From: DATJFQ01 sp035495555
GTDB taxonomy: Bacteria > Acidobacteriota > Vicinamibacteria > Vicinamibacterales > 2-12-FULL-66-21
Length of the DNA: 45,605 nt
Assembly (NCBI GenBank): GCA_035495555.1
Contig: DATJFQ010000046.1
Span: 1 to 45,605, forward strand
Direction of reading: 5' to 3'
Shown here: piece after piece, positions 7,889 through 16,529 of the stretch
Numbering within the stretch: position 1 is the first letter of the stretch
How the letters are laid out: each line of letters opens with the position of its first letter
Made by a program: the position numbers and the translations under genes
The notes under the pieces: generated by a model
Database searches by the model: none
The model's input: the letters and a program-made list of their open reading frames with translations, nothing else
What the model was told of the DNA's origin: nothing

Positions 7889-9291
7889 CGTGCTGCCGCT
7901 GCCGTGTCCTCCGGGAGCACCACGCGAAACTCCGTTCGCCCCGGCTCCGATGTGACCTCGATCGAGGCGTCGTTGTGCACGACGAGTCGACGGACGATGT
8001 CGAGGCCGAGACCCATGCCTTTGCCGACGTCCTTGGTGGTGAAGAACGGATCGAAGATGCGATTCTTGACGTCAGGCGGAATGCCCGGCCCGTTGTCGAT
8101 GATCCGGACCGCGACCCCACCCGGCTCGCGGTCGGCGCGAACGTCGATCCGTCCCGACGCCGGGACGGCGTCGAGCGCGTTGTCCAGCAGGTTCGCCCAG
8201 ATCTGGTTCAGCTCGCCGAGGAACCCGTGCACCGCTGGCAGATCCGGCGGCAACTCGACATGGATCGCAACCGATTTTGCGCGCGCCTTCGACCGGAGAA
8301 CGGTCACCGTGTTCGACAGGCTCTGCGAGAGATTGACGGCCTCCGCCGTCATCGACCGGTCCATGTGCGTGAACCCTTTGATCGCCGACACCAGGCCAGA
8401 GATGCGGACCGCTGACTCCTGAATGTCGGAAGCGAGGCCTCGCAGCGAGCAGCCGGCAGCCAGCCACCGCATCACGGCATCGAGTGCTTCTCCCTGTACG
8501 ACGGCCGCCAGGGCATCGAGCTGGCCAAAGGTGACCGCCGTGTCGGCCAGCGCCTCGGCGTTGCCTTCATCGAGGCTGTGGTCAGCCAGCCAGTCCTCAA
8601 TCGCCTGCTCGCGGTCGCGCTGTTCGAGTGGCGACCGCACGCCGATCGCAAGATTGCAGGCGCATGCTTCCCGGATGTGATCGATCACGTCGAGCTGCGA
8701 TGCGGAGAGCCTCAGTGCGCCGAGCGCCTGTACCGCCCGCTGCGCCTCGTCCAGACGGTCGACGAGCATGGCGGCGCTGCGTTCGATCGCGGAGGCCGGG
8801 TTGTTCAGCTCGTGCGCGATGCCGGCCGACAGCTTGCCGAGCGACGCGAGCTTCTCGCTCTGGAGATCGCTGGCGTTGAACTGCTTCGCGCGGTCGACCA
8901 TCACGTGCACGAGCGCCGACGTCACGTGGTGACACTCGCGAATCAGTTCCGGAATCTGGTTGCTCGAGAGCATCAGAATGGACGTCGGTTCCATGGCCAC
9001 CGTGTCGTTCGGCGGTCCGACGAGGCGCGAGTAAGGCAGCATGCCGGTGATGCTGCCGCCACGCCACTCCATCACTTTCTGCAGCCCGCTCCCGCGATCG
9101 ACGTTGATCTCGATCCGCCCCGACAGGATCACGAACATGCCTTCAGGGTGCGCGCCTTTCGCGGTGAGCACGTCGCCGGTGGCGAGCTGCCGATGAGTGC
9201 CATGCTCGGCGAGCCACTCGAGCTCGGCTCGAGGCACGCCGGCGAGAGCTTTGTGCTGCGCGAGCTGTTCGACGAGATCGGGAGCTGCCAT
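7885..9291 (-). CDS. Histidine kinase with N-terminal cyclic-nucleotide-binding domain
   Basis: 468 residues. Residues ~5-130 are a CRP/cNMP-type domain (GDVLTAKGAHPEGMFVILSG). Next come the HisKA phospho-acceptor motif with H160 (GKLSAGIAHELNNPASAIE), a long helical linker, and a HATPase_c domain: N-box ELNQIWANLLDNALDAVP, G1 IIDNGPGIP, F-box FDPFFTTK and G2 GKGMGLGLDIV. There is no membrane segment, so it senses a cytoplasmic signal. The four-base overlap with the receiver-flavoprotein gene makes that protein the probable phosphotransfer partner. The cNMP pocket was not checked residue by residue, so the domain could bind another ligand or none. Confidence 0.92.
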   Translation of the reverse strand: MAAPDLVEQLAQHKALAGVPRAELEWLAEHGTHRQLATGDVLTAKGAHPEGMFVILSGRIEINVDRGSGLQKVMEWRGGSITGMLPYSRLVGPPNDTVAMEPTSILMLSSNQIPELIRECHHVTSALVHVMVDRAKQFNASDLQSEKLASLGKLSAGIAHELNNPASAIERSAAMLVDRLDEAQRAVQALGALRLSASQLDVIDHIREACACNLAIGVRSPLEQRDREQAIEDWLADHSLDEGNAEALADTAVTFGQLDALAAVVQGEALDAVMRWLAAGCSLRGLASDIQESAVRISGLVSAIKGFTHMDRSMTAEAVNLSQSLSNTVTVLRSKARAKSVAIHVELPPDLPAVHGFLGELNQIWANLLDNALDAVPASGRIDVRADREPGGVAVRIIDNGPGIPPDVKNRIFDPFFTTKDVGKGMGLGLDIVRRLVVHNDASIEVTSEPGRTEFRVVLPEDTAAAAR

Positions 9292-9376
9292 CGGCCGCCT
9301 CGGAAGGAGGATGAACTCTCATCGTATCGCAATGACGGTTCGCACGAGCCTTGCACCGGAAACCGTGGAGGCAGCG

Positions 9377-9703
9377 ATGAAACGAGTGATCTGGATAAAC
9401 GTGGCAATCGGCTTCTGGCTGCTGATCGCCGCATTCACACAGCACGCGGGGCTGATGAGAGGGCTGAAAATGGCCAACGATCTCACTACCGCGGTGTTGC
9501 TGCTGGCCTGCTCCCTGTGGTACCTCGAATCGCCGCGCGGGGCGGTCGTGGGCAGCGTCCTGCTGGGGGGCTGGCTCATCATCTCGCCCTTCTTGCTGAC
9601 CTACGATGCGATGAGCGACGTCTACTCCGGCATCGCCGTTATCGTGGTGGCGCTGCTTGCGGCTCAGCCGGCCTGGCGCGGGACGCCGGTGGTCAGCGAT
9701 TGA
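9377..9703 (+). CDS. Small SPW-repeat-like membrane protein
   Basis: 108 residues with about four hydrophobic segments. Two of them carry the pattern of SPW-repeat proteins: IGFWLLIAAF near residue 11 and GGWLIISPFLL near residue 62. Function is unknown for the family. ATG 9377 was chosen because GGAG lies 6 bases upstream; ATG 9311 and 9332 are in the same frame. It is divergent from the kinase operon (kinase ATG 9291), so the promoters share 9292-9376; regulation by the same signal is possible but not shown. Confidence 0.72.
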   Translation: MKRVIWINVAIGFWLLIAAFTQHAGLMRGLKMANDLTTAVLLLACSLWYLESPRGAVVGSVLLGGWLIISPFLLTYDAMSDVYSGIAVIVVALLAAQPAWRGTPVVSD

Positions 9704-9757
9704 TGCTGATGTGACCCAACGGCGCCAGCGCGCGACGGAGCTGGCCGAGGCCATTCG

Positions 9758-11035
9758 TCACGCGAGGAGCGGCGGCGCGACTTCCTGAATCGGAGTGCTT
9801 GACGACAGGTCCGGCGCGCCGACCAGGACCGCCGCCGCCATGTCACCGCTGGCGTTGAGGACGGTGGCGAAGAGATCCGGGATCGCGTCGACGGCGATCA
9901 GCATGCCGATGCCTTCGACCGGAAGCCCGATGGCGAGGAAGAGCGGCGCGAGCATGAGAAACGCCCCGCGCGGCACGCCCGGCGCGGCAAACGCGAGGAA
10001 CGTCGACGCGAACGCGATCGTCGCGTACTGCGCGGCGTGCAAATCCCGCTGATAGAACCAGGCGACGAAGAGTGTTCCGAAGGTCCAGGAGACCGGCGCG
10101 GCGAACTTGAACATGGTCACCGCGAGCGGCAGCACGAAGCCGCTCACGTCCTTCGGCAGGCGAAGCCGCGTGTCTGCCCCTTCGACCAGTGCCGGCAGCG
10201 CAGCGATCGAGGAACTCGACGAGAACGCGATGAGCTGTGCGGGGAAGAGCGCGGACGCGTACGCGCGCAGCCGCACATGGCCGACCAGCGCGACGACGGG
10301 ATAGAGAAGCAATGTGAACAGCACGCTGGCCAGCGAGTACGCGGCGATGTAGAAGCCCAGCGCGCCGGCGAGCCCGGCACCCGCGTGCGCGCCAAGCGGC
10401 AGCATCAACGCGAACACACCCGCGGGCGCCAGCCAGATGATCCAGCGCACGAGCACGAGCATCGCCTCGCTCAGCGCGCGGAAGAAGCCGAGCAGTGTTT
10501 CGCGCGCACTCGACGGGCTCCGCGCGATCGCGAGCGCCAGCAGCAGCGTGAACAGGATGAGCGGCAGCATCTCGCCGTTGGCGGCCGCGCCAGCGGGATT
10601 GACTGGAATCAGCGAGATCAGCCAGCTCGAAAAGCCGACCGCAGACGCGCCTGCCGCAACGGACTGCGCGGCTTCCGCGGCGCCCGGCGGCAGTGGTGGC
10701 CGCACCGAGACGAGCCGCGACAACCACGAGAACGCCGCGATCCCGAGCGGGATCGCGACTGCCGCTCCACCCGCGAGCATGGCGACGAATACGACGACGG
10801 TTCGGCGTCCGACCCGGCCGATCGTCGAGATATCCGACGCCGACGCGACGCCGGTGATGAGCAGCGACACCACGAGCGGGATGACCGTCATCCGGATGGC
10901 GTTCACCCAGAGCGTGCCAATGGGGGCGACCGCATCGGCAGCGGACAGGAGCGCCGCGTTTCGCGACGCGGCAATCGCAATCCCACCGGCGAGGCCGACA
11001 GCGAGGGCGATAAGTACGCGAGAGCCTTCTTTCAT
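9758..11035 (-). CDS. Dicarboxylate/amino acid:cation symporter (DAACS family)
   Basis: 425 residues, about eight membrane helices plus two re-entrant loops as in GltPh/DctA. The serine-rich tip of the first hairpin is AFSSSSSIAALPALVE; the start NAIRMTVIPLVVSLLITG and LPLAVTMFKFAAPVSWTFG match helices 3 and 7; NASGDMAAAVLV near the end matches helix 8. The family carries C4-dicarboxylates, glutamate/aspartate or neutral amino acids with Na+ or H+. The TM8 substrate residues are not those of typical glutamate carriers, so the substrate is left open. ATG 11035 lies 8 bases after the SDR stop, making a two-gene operon. Confidence 0.9.
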   Translation of the reverse strand: MKEGSRVLIALAVGLAGGIAIAASRNAALLSAADAVAPIGTLWVNAIRMTVIPLVVSLLITGVASASDISTIGRVGRRTVVVFVAMLAGGAAVAIPLGIAAFSWLSRLVSVRPPLPPGAAEAAQSVAAGASAVGFSSWLISLIPVNPAGAAANGEMLPLILFTLLLALAIARSPSSARETLLGFFRALSEAMLVLVRWIIWLAPAGVFALMLPLGAHAGAGLAGALGFYIAAYSLASVLFTLLLYPVVALVGHVRLRAYASALFPAQLIAFSSSSSIAALPALVEGADTRLRLPKDVSGFVLPLAVTMFKFAAPVSWTFGTLFVAWFYQRDLHAAQYATIAFASTFLAFAAPGVPRGAFLMLAPLFLAIGLPVEGIGMLIAVDAIPDLFATVLNASGDMAAAVLVGAPDLSSSTPIQEVAPPLLA

Positions 11036-11043
11036 GCCGTTTC

Positions 11044-11802
11044 TCACATCATCACGTCGCCGCCGTTGATGTCGAGCGACGCACCGGTGATATACGCCGC
11101 CTGCTCCGATGCGGTAAAGCAGATGAGATCCGCCACCTCGATCGCCGTTCCCAGGCGCGGCACCGGAAATCCGCTCGCCAGCTTGTCGAGCATGTCGGTC
11201 GTCGCGCTCTCGCGCGTGAGCTCGGTATCGATCATGCCCGGACAGACGGCGTTCACCGTGATGCCGAACCGGCCGAGCTCTTTGGCGGCCGCTCGCGTCA
11301 GGCCGAGCAGTCCTGTCTTCGACGTCGTGTAATGCGCTCCGCCGAGCGTGCTGACCATCCTGCCGGCGGTCGACGACACGTTCACGACGCGGCCGTAGCG
11401 TTGACGTTTCATGTGCGGCAGCACGGCCTTCATGAGCAGGAACGGCGCCGTGAGGTTCACCTCCAGCACGGCCCTCCACTCCTCCGCAGAGATCCCTTCG
11501 AATCTCGTCGTGAGCGGCAGCGCCGCGTTGTTGATGAGGATGTCGACGCGGCCGAATCGATTCACCGTCTGTTCGACCACGTGTTCCGGCACGCCGTCCG
11601 CGGCGATGTCGCCGTCGAGCGGCAGGACCTCCGGCCCGAGCTCGCGCGCGATCTGCGCGGCGCGATCGGCGCCGCGAACGTTGATCGCGACGGATGCCCC
11701 GCGCTCGAGGAGCCGCGACGCCGCGGCCCGCCCCAGCCCGCGGGCGGCGCCGGTCACGATCGCGACGCGGCCGGCGAAATCCCGAACGTCATCGCGGGGC
11801 AT
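11044..11802 (-). CDS. SDR-family oxidoreductase (FabG-like)
   Basis: 252 residues, a classical short-chain dehydrogenase. The cofactor-binding TGAARGLG lies near residue 17, NNAA replaces the common NNAG, the catalytic Ser is in VVNVSSTAG, and the Tyr/Lys pair is in HYTTSKTG. The C-terminal YITGASLDINGG is also typical. It reduces or oxidises a carbonyl/alcohol with NAD(P)H; the close match to FabG-type enzymes does not fix the substrate. ATG 11802 was chosen because a TAGAAT -10 box at 11818-11823 puts the transcript start inside the longer GTG 11817 version. It heads an operon with the symporter, which might import the substrate. Confidence 0.88.
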   Translation of the reverse strand: MPRDDVRDFAGRVAIVTGAARGLGRAAASRLLERGASVAINVRGADRAAQIARELGPEVLPLDGDIAADGVPEHVVEQTVNRFGRVDILINNAALPLTTRFEGISAEEWRAVLEVNLTAPFLLMKAVLPHMKRQRYGRVVNVSSTAGRMVSTLGGAHYTTSKTGLLGLTRAAAKELGRFGITVNAVCPGMIDTELTRESATTDMLDKLASGFPVPRLGTAIEVADLICFTASEQAAYITGASLDINGGDVMM

Positions 11803-11817
11803 CGGCAAGGCCGGCAC

Positions 11818-11823
11818 ATTCTA
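11818..11823 (-). promoter_or_regulatory. Putative -10 box of the SDR-symporter operon
   Basis: TAGAAT on the minus strand, 15 bases before ATG 11802. It lies in the 69-bp gap to the divergent murB start; no good -35 was found. Confidence 0.3.
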
Positions 11824-11871
11824 TCTGCATTTCCGGGAGCGACGCCGTAGGATGGAGATGGCCAGCAGCCA

Positions 11872-12816
11872 ATGCCTCCGGTCAAATCCATCGGCGACCG
11901 CCTCGCAGCAATCGTTGGGGCAGTTCGTGCGCAGCCCGACGCGCCGCTTGCGCCGTTGACGACGTTCAAGGTCGGAGGCGCCGCTGACTGGCTCGTGACC
12001 GCCGCGACCGCGGACGAGATCCGCCGGGTCGTCTGCGCGGCAGCCGACGCGCGCGTCGCCGTCAGCGTGCTCGGCGGCGGTTCGAACGTGCTCGTGGCCG
12101 ACGCGGGCGTGCGTGGGATCGTCCTGCGTATTCACGGCGGCAGCATCCGCGAAGTCGACAGCAGACACGTTCGCGCCGATGCCGGCGTCACGATCAACGG
12201 CCTGGTGCGATGGACGATCGGCCGCGGGCTCGCGGGGCTCGAAGCATGGGCGGGAACGCCGGGAACCGTCGGGGGCGCCGTGAGAGGAAACGCGCATTTC
12301 CGCGGACGCCTGATCGGCGAACTGATCGCGCGAGTGGAGCTGATCGCGCCTTCCGGGTCGCTGGCGACCGTGAGCGGGACTGACATGGAGTTTGGATACG
12401 ACGAGAGCCGCGTGCAGCGGACGGGCGAGGTCGTCGTCTCTGCCGATTTTCAGGTCGTCCACGGCGAGCCGTCGGCGCTGCGGACGATCGCGCGCGAGTC
12501 GCTCGCCTACCGCAAGAGAACACAGCCGCTCGAGACGCCGAGTGCCGGCTGCATTTTCCAGAATCCCGATCCGCGCCGCGACCTCATCCCCGACGGCATC
12601 CCCGCTTCCGCGGGCGCACTGGTGGATCGCGCCGGGCTGAAGGGAGCGCGCGAAGGCGGTGCGGCGGTCTCCCCGACGCACGCGAACTTCATCGTCAACG
12701 ACCATGGCGCGACCGCCGCCGACATCCGGCGGCTGATCGCCCGCTGCCGCGATGAGGTGCGCGAGCAGTTCGGCGTCGAGCTGCGCGAAGAAGTGGTGTA
12801 TCTGGGAGAGTGGTGA
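11872..12816 (+). CDS. murB: UDP-N-acetylmuramate dehydrogenase MurB
   Basis: 314 residues. MurB reduces enolpyruvyl-UDP-GlcNAc to UDP-MurNAc with NADPH and FAD in the cytoplasm, the second committed step of peptidoglycan synthesis. Visible marks: NTFKVGG-like TTFKVGGAADW, FAD-binding LGGGSNVLV, GTPGTVGGAVRGNA, the catalytic segment SAGCIFQNP (Cys at the usual Ser position, as in type II enzymes), SPTHANFIVN and C-terminal ELREEVVYLG with the conserved Glu. The ~300-residue length and absence of the extra loop indicate type II MurB. It is followed, after a 196-bp gap filled by structured repeat copy B, by murA in the same direction, reversing the pathway order. Confidence 0.97.
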   Translation: MPPVKSIGDRLAAIVGAVRAQPDAPLAPLTTFKVGGAADWLVTAATADEIRRVVCAAADARVAVSVLGGGSNVLVADAGVRGIVLRIHGGSIREVDSRHVRADAGVTINGLVRWTIGRGLAGLEAWAGTPGTVGGAVRGNAHFRGRLIGELIARVELIAPSGSLATVSGTDMEFGYDESRVQRTGEVVVSADFQVVHGEPSALRTIARESLAYRKRTQPLETPSAGCIFQNPDPRRDLIPDGIPASAGALVDRAGLKGAREGGAAVSPTHANFIVNDHGATAADIRRLIARCRDEVREQFGVELREEVVYLGEW

Positions 12817-12867
12817 CGGAATGTGCGAGGCGGCGCGAGGATGGGATCCTCCTCTGACGGACTCGCC

Positions 12868-12972
12868 GGTGGGGGCGCGAGCGGGGCGCCCCGCCGCGCG
12901 CGGAAGCGCCTCCTCGTCGACACGTCTTTCCGGGCGCTGAGCACGCGGTGGGGCTGCTCGCGCAGGGGACCC
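12868..12972 (+). repeat. Dispersed structured repeat, copy B (murB-murA gap)
   Basis: Copy B of the ~100-bp element. Outer stem GCGCGAGC (12875-12882) / GCTCGCGC (12956-12963); inner stem AGCGCC (12905-12910) / GGCGCT (12933-12938); the conserved GTCGACACGTCTTT lies in the inner loop. Outside the 8-bp stem the flanks GCCGGTGGG and CCCGCCGGC still pair with one G-T wobble. If transcribed with murB-murA it would form a large hairpin in the mRNA between the two genes. Confidence 0.78.
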
Positions 12973-13012
12973 GCCGGCACGAGCAGACGTGTTCCACTAG
13001 AGAACGAACAGC

Positions 13013-14281
13013 ATGGCAACTCTACGCATCGAAGGCGGCCGCCGGTTGTCGGGACGCATCACCGTCGAAGGCAACAAGAACTCCGCGCTGCCGCTCCTGG
13101 CCGCCTGTCTGCTCACATCCGAGCCGTGCCGATTGACCAACGTCCCCCGCATTCGCGATGTGGACGTTCTCCTCGATCTGCTGATCGATGTCGGCGCGAG
13201 CGTCGAAGGCCGCGGGACCTCCTCGCTGACGATTACCTGCGCACGCGTGACACGCGACGACCCGAATGCGGAGCTGGTGGGGCGGCTCCGCGGATCCGTA
13301 CTGCTGCTGGGACCGCTGCTCGCGCGGCTTGGGTCGGCGCGGCTCGCGCCTCCCGGCGGCGACTTTCCGGCCCGCCGCACGATCGCGACACACCTGTTTG
13401 CGCTGAGCGCGATGGGCGCGCGTGCGCACGACGAACCGGGACACGTGCTGTCGGCGCCCGATGGACTGACCGGCGCGTCGATGTATCTGGACGAGGCGTC
13501 GGTGACGGGTACGGAAACGGCGCTCCTCGCTGCGGCGGCGGCCAACGGTCCGACCGAAATCCGGCACGCCGCCATGGAGCCGCACGTTGTGGACCTCTGC
13601 GAGTTCTTGTGCAAGATGGGCGTCGGCATCGAGGGTGCCGGCACGCCCACGCTGCGCATCTCTCCGCCGCGGCAGGTGCGCGGCGCCGCGCACCGCCTCG
13701 TCGGCGACTACATCGAAGCGGGCAGTTGGGCTGTGATAGCGGCAATCACCGGCGGAGACGTCGAGGTGACCGGTGCGCGGGCGGTTGACATGGAAGTGAT
13801 TGCCGCGCCGCTCGTGAAAATGGGGCTCCGCTGCACGCTGGACGACGAGCGGTTCGGCGTCGAATCGGCGCCGCTCACCGCGGCAGGACGGATCACGACC
13901 GGGCTCTGGCCGGGCTTCCCGAGCGACATGATCAGCCTCGCAAGCGTGCTCGCGACACAGGCCGAAGGCCGCACCCTCGTGCACGACTGGCTGTACGAAT
14001 TGCGGCTCTTCGCCCTGGAACAACTGAGCGCGATGCGCGCCGAGCTGTTCCTGTGCGACTCGCATCGCATGATCGTGACCGGCCGCACGCGCCTGAAAGG
14101 CCGCGCGCTCGACAGCCGGGATTTGCGATCCGGAATGGCGCTCGTGGCCGCGGCGCTGGCTGCGGAAGGGGAGAGCCGAATTTCACCGGTGGAAACGATC
14201 GAGCGGGGATACGCGGCACTCGTGGATCGGCTGCGCTCGCTCGGTGCGCAGGTCGAACGGGAATCGGTGAATTCTCGATAA
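13013..14281 (+). CDS. murA: UDP-N-acetylglucosamine 1-carboxyvinyltransferase MurA, Asp variant
   Basis: 422 residues, full length for MurA, which transfers enolpyruvate from PEP to UDP-GlcNAc in the first committed step of peptidoglycan synthesis. K22-N23 of the substrate site are in GNKNSALP, the FPSDM motif holds the catalytic Asp (E. coli D305), and DLRSGMALV holds the C-terminal Arg. In the active-site loop E. coli has PGGCAIGARP with Cys115; here it reads PGGDFPARRT with Asp117. This Asp replacement is known from mycobacterial and chlamydial MurA and prevents alkylation by fosfomycin. Promoter and RBS are weak; the stop overlaps the first base of a heptamer array. Confidence 0.95.
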   Translation: MATLRIEGGRRLSGRITVEGNKNSALPLLAACLLTSEPCRLTNVPRIRDVDVLLDLLIDVGASVEGRGTSSLTITCARVTRDDPNAELVGRLRGSVLLLGPLLARLGSARLAPPGGDFPARRTIATHLFALSAMGARAHDEPGHVLSAPDGLTGASMYLDEASVTGTETALLAAAAANGPTEIRHAAMEPHVVDLCEFLCKMGVGIEGAGTPTLRISPPRQVRGAAHRLVGDYIEAGSWAVIAAITGGDVEVTGARAVDMEVIAAPLVKMGLRCTLDDERFGVESAPLTAAGRITTGLWPGFPSDMISLASVLATQAEGRTLVHDWLYELRLFALEQLSAMRAELFLCDSHRMIVTGRTRLKGRALDSRDLRSGMALVAAALAAEGESRISPVETIERGYAALVDRLRSLGAQVERESVNSR

Positions 14282-14315
14282 TTCCCAATTCCCAATTCCC
14301 GACTCCCAAATCTCA
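14281..14315 (+). repeat. Heptamer tandem array, 5 units of ATTCCCA type
   Basis: Five in-register 7-mers (ATTCCCA twice, ATTCCCG, ACTCCCA, AATCTCA) fill the 36-bp gap between convergent murA and the DUF1223 gene, starting on the last base of the murA stop. The unit is the reverse complement of the array at 27161-27230. Confidence 0.85.
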
Positions 14316-14317
14316 CT

Positions 14318-15106
14318 TCAGCGGCTCTCGCTGAAAGACTGCGATACAGAGCCCAGAATCCTCAGCGTGCTGTGTTCCTGAACGAACGCGACCACGCGAA
14401 GGTGCGGCATCTGCCAGGCGCGATCGAGCGGAACGTCCGCGACGGCGTCCGCGGTCGGCAGGGTTGATTTGACCGCGCCAATCGTTTTCATCGACCGCAC
14501 AACGGACGCGTGCGGAAGCGTTCGGCCGCGATTTTCACCCCGCTCGACGTGCGACGTGAGGCCGTCCTCGACGATCGCGACAACGATGTCGGCGTCTTTC
14601 CGGTGATCGAGGCTCGCTGGAATATCCACGTGAACGTCGGTATGCGCACGACCGTCTGCGGCAGCTGCGGTGACGCGAAGGTCCGCGCCCGGACGCGTCG
14701 CGGCTCGGGCGATCGCGTCCCGCACGCTCCGTGTGTCGCTGCCGATCGCATCGAAGGCGCCGTCGACCACGACCTGCGGCGTGTAGATATCGCCGTTCCG
14801 GAAGACGCGCGCGTCGTAGTCGGACTGGCGGCGTGTGAACCCGGACGAGGAAAAGGGATCGCGCCAGCCAAGGGTGTCCCAGTAGTCGACGTGCTCCTCG
14901 AGCGCGAGGACCTCGACGCCCTCGATTGGAGAGGCCGCGGCGAGTCGCTGCAGCAGCGCGTCAGCCGGAGGACAGCTCGAACAGCCTTCGGACGTAAACA
15001 GCTCCGCCAGCACCACGTGACGCGCTGGCGGCGTGAGACGCGCCGGCTCAGATCCGACTGCCGCCACTGTGACCGCCGCCGCCGCGATGAGCATGCCAGC
15101 CCGCAT
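14318..15106 (-). CDS. DUF1223 thioredoxin-fold exported protein
   Basis: 262 residues with a signal peptide (MLIAAAAVTVAAVGS). The core FTSEGCSSCPPAD near the N-terminus is the DUF1223 signature, in which a CxxC sits in a thioredoxin-like fold; DYWDTLGWRDPF and IYTPQVVVDG are further family landmarks. The biochemical role of DUF1223 is unknown; a periplasmic thiol function is plausible. Start 15106 has GGAG 11 bases upstream; the ATG at 15136 is also in frame and abuts a heptamer array. It is the last gene before the tail-to-tail junction with murA. Confidence 0.85.
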   Translation of the reverse strand: MRAGMLIAAAAVTVAAVGSEPARLTPPARHVVLAELFTSEGCSSCPPADALLQRLAAASPIEGVEVLALEEHVDYWDTLGWRDPFSSSGFTRRQSDYDARVFRNGDIYTPQVVVDGAFDAIGSDTRSVRDAIARAATRPGADLRVTAAAADGRAHTDVHVDIPASLDHRKDADIVVAIVEDGLTSHVERGENRGRTLPHASVVRSMKTIGAVKSTLPTADAVADVPLDRAWQMPHLRVVAFVQEHSTLRILGSVSQSFSESR

Positions 15107-15143
15107 AGCGGATAGAACTCCGAATGCCCTCTGCATATTCCGG

Positions 15144-15185
15144 CCGATGGCCGATGGCCGATGTTCGATGTTCGATGTTCGATGG
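15144..15185 (+). repeat. Heptamer tandem array, 6 units of CCGATGG/TCGATGT type
   Basis: Six in-register 7-mers: CCGATGG twice, CCGATGT, TCGATGT twice, TCGATGG. It fills almost the whole gap between the cyclopropane synthase stop and the DUF1223 gene. Confidence 0.9.
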
Positions 15186-15191
15186 AGGCCG

Positions 15192-16412
15192 CTACGAGCG
15201 GCTTTTCAACACCAGTTGTTCGCGCGTAAGGCGCCGCGGCGCGCCGGGGATTCGCTTCGCGAGCAGCGTCTGATACAACTCCGTCTCGCCCCGTTCGAAG
15301 CTCACGGCGGATCCCGCGAGATACAGCAGCCACGTTCGATACGTCTGCTCGTCGACGAACGTCAGGCACGTCTCACGCCGCGCCTGCAGCCTGCGCACCC
15401 ACTCCGCACAGGTCAGCGCGTAATGCGGGCGCAGGTTCTCGACGTCGATCACCTCGAGCCCGGCTCGCTCGGCGGACCGCACGACGTCGCTATAGTAGGG
15501 CAGCTCGCCGCCTGGAAAGACGTGGTCCCTCAGAAAGAACGTCATGTCGTCGTCGGTCACGCTTTCCGGCCGCGCGATGCCGTGGTTGAGGGCAAGCCCA
15601 TCGTCTTGAAGCAGCCGCGAGAGCCGAACGAAATACGTGTCCAGCCGACGCCGGCCGACGTGCTCGTACATGCCGACTGACGCGATTCGATCGAAGCGTC
15701 CGTCAAGTTCGCGGTAGTCCGCGTTCAGAATCGTTACGCGCGACTCGAGACCGCGCTCGCGGGCCTGCGCCGTCGCGCGCGCGAACTGACCCTCGCTCAA
15801 CGTGCAGCCGGTCGCGATCGCGCCGTAGCACTCCGCCGCGTGCAGCACGAGCCCTCCCCATCCGCAGCCGATGTCCAGCAGGCGCATCCCGGCACGGACG
15901 CCCAGTTTGCGGCAGATGAGGTCGAGTTTCGCCGCCTGCGCGTCGTCCAGAGACCCGCCGGGAGCGGTGAAGTACGCGCACGAATACTGGAGACGCTCGT
16001 CGAGGAACTGTTCGTAGAAGCCGTTCGAGCGATCGTAATGAAACCGGATGTTGCTTCGCGCACGCGCGCGGCTCTGCAGCCACGACTCCAGGTGCAGGTG
16101 CCTCAGTGTGCGGAGCACGAACGATGTCGCCGCGCTCGCCGGGCGGCCGTACCACCAGCGGAGCGCCGCCACGATGTTCCCTTCGATATCGAAATCGCCG
16201 CGCACGAACGCCGTCGCCGCCTCGTACGTGCTGCTCTTCTGCAGGAGGGCCCACGCGGCCCTGTCGGGCACCCTGATCGAGAACGTCGGCGAACCGGAAT
16301 CGCCGGCAATATGCGCACCGCTGCGCGTTGTCACAGCAAACGAAGGAGGGTTTTCGTCGAACGAAACCGCTGGTACCTCGCGAGGCGGGAAACGAACTGG
16401 CTCGCCGTGCAT
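15192..16412 (-). CDS. cfa: Cyclopropane-fatty-acyl-phospholipid synthase
   Basis: 406 residues. The enzyme transfers a methylene group from SAM to double bonds of membrane phospholipid acyl chains, which hardens the membrane against acid and stress. The N-terminal part (~1-120) is the lipid-binding region with FVRGDFDIEGN; the catalytic half begins HYDRSNGFYEQFLD, carries the YSCAYF motif with the active-site-region Cys, the SAM site LDIGCGWGGLVLHAAE, and SVGMYEHVGRR with the catalytic Glu. VFPGGELP and the SFERGETELYQTLL tail agree. Related methyltransferases could introduce methyl branches instead. The start is divergent from an ECF sigma factor gene. Confidence 0.93.
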   Translation of the reverse strand: MHGEPVRFPPREVPAVSFDENPPSFAVTTRSGAHIAGDSGSPTFSIRVPDRAAWALLQKSSTYEAATAFVRGDFDIEGNIVAALRWWYGRPASAATSFVLRTLRHLHLESWLQSRARARSNIRFHYDRSNGFYEQFLDERLQYSCAYFTAPGGSLDDAQAAKLDLICRKLGVRAGMRLLDIGCGWGGLVLHAAECYGAIATGCTLSEGQFARATAQARERGLESRVTILNADYRELDGRFDRIASVGMYEHVGRRRLDTYFVRLSRLLQDDGLALNHGIARPESVTDDDMTFFLRDHVFPGGELPYYSDVVRSAERAGLEVIDVENLRPHYALTCAEWVRRLQARRETCLTFVDEQTYRTWLLYLAGSAVSFERGETELYQTLLAKRIPGAPRRLTREQLVLKSRS

Positions 16413-16529
16413 CTAATGAAACGGGCATACGCCCGGCTCCCTGAGCGTGAAGTGCAACGGTATTGCCACGCGGCGGGCACCTCGTCACTTTTCCGGCAGT
16501 GGCGAGTCACAGACCTGGAGTTCGACTCA

